The notes under the pieces were generated by a model. That model ran no database searches. It was not told the DNA's origin and worked only from the letters and a program-made list of their open reading frames with translations. Below are positions 63,916 through 64,000 of a stretch of 64,000 nucleotides of DNA, piece by piece. This DNA comes from Gordonia westfalica (GTDB lineage: Bacteria > Actinomycetota > Actinomycetes > Mycobacteriales > Mycobacteriaceae): positions 4,278,001 through 4,342,000 of the forward strand of contig NZ_FNLM01000034.1 of NCBI RefSeq assembly GCF_900105725.1. Direction: 5' to 3'. Position numbers and translations under genes: made by a program. Position 1 is the first letter of the stretch. Each line of letters starts with the position of its first letter.

Positions 63916-64000
63916 CGGCGGCTCTGCTCGGAAGCGGCCTGACCGCACGTTTCGGAGACCGCGAGGTGTTCTCCGGCCTCGATATCGCGGCGCACGCGGG
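63912..64000 (+). CDS. ABC transporter ATPase (NikE/DppF-like), start only
   Basis: ATG 63912 overlaps the preceding stop (ATGA) and begins LLGSGLTARFGDREVFSGLD, the usual first strand of an ABC ATPase. It is cut by the window end before Walker A. As the fifth gene it completes the nikABCDE-like operon. Confidence 0.75.
   Translation, partial: MTAALLGSGLTARFGDREVFSGLDIAAHA

Overview
The window is high-GC actinobacterial DNA, most likely from Gordonia or a close relative (Mycobacteriales). The basis is GTG/ATG starts with 1-4 nt gene overlaps, a KstR-type operator, a carotenoid cluster with cruF/cruG-type genes, ESX-associated small proteins, an Rv0485-like ROK regulator, and intergenic repeats built on CTCCCTGAGGTGCGAG and GCTCAACGGGCGGGG. 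This is inference from content; no database was searched.

Layout. 1-10.4 kb: carotenoid locus. The end of crtI (+) converges on a tightly overlapping minus-strand operon crtE-crtA-cruF-cruG-crtD. Between them lies a repeat array invaded by an IS1380-type element, itself split by an IS3-family element. 10.4-20 kb: alpha-hydroxy-acid oxidase, MpaB-like oxygenase with divergent TetR, a second TetR, an acyl-CoA dehydrogenase/APH-kinase/SDR operon, a phosphatase, a VOC protein and an ECF sigma factor with a SnoaL-like tail. 20.2-27 kb: a leaderless 35-codon frame carrying Cys-Cys-Cys ahead of a ROK regulator, a DrrAB-type exporter, and mop-modABC. 27-30 kb: a small type VII secretion (ESX) effector island between related palindromes. 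30-35.8 kb: adenylate cyclase, tandem TetR, fadA-fadB.

36-57.7 kb is an insertion-sequence-rich accessory region. It holds an ltrA fragment, a decayed IS3 element containing an IS30, an XRE-cupin regulator split by IS3 copy B, a nucleobase-transporter/two-dioxygenase/VOC operon, an IS256 element split by a different IS3 element, a LacI/DapA-like/Nramp-like group, a PucR/esterase/hydrolase group, and a GH25-type lysozyme gene split by IS3 copy C. Removing each IS plus one target duplication restores the reading frame of the interrupted gene.

58-64 kb: a meta-cleavage-product-type hydrolase behind a KstR-type palindrome, an ArsR metal sensor with a His-rich tail, and a divergent Nik/Opp-type ABC operon that runs off the end.

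Most interesting points: (1) the ESX island, with an EspC-like protein, a WxG-type effector ending in a glycine-zipper membrane segment, and two related small membrane proteins that could be immunity proteins; (2) the poly-Cys leader plus hairpin before the ROK gene; (3) the chromosome's intergenic repeat expanded in frame inside cruF and a nik-type ATPase gene; (4) the nucleobase permease/2-oxoglutarate dioxygenase operon with its broken regulator; (5) an Nramp-like carrier lacking metal ligands next to a DapA-like lyase.
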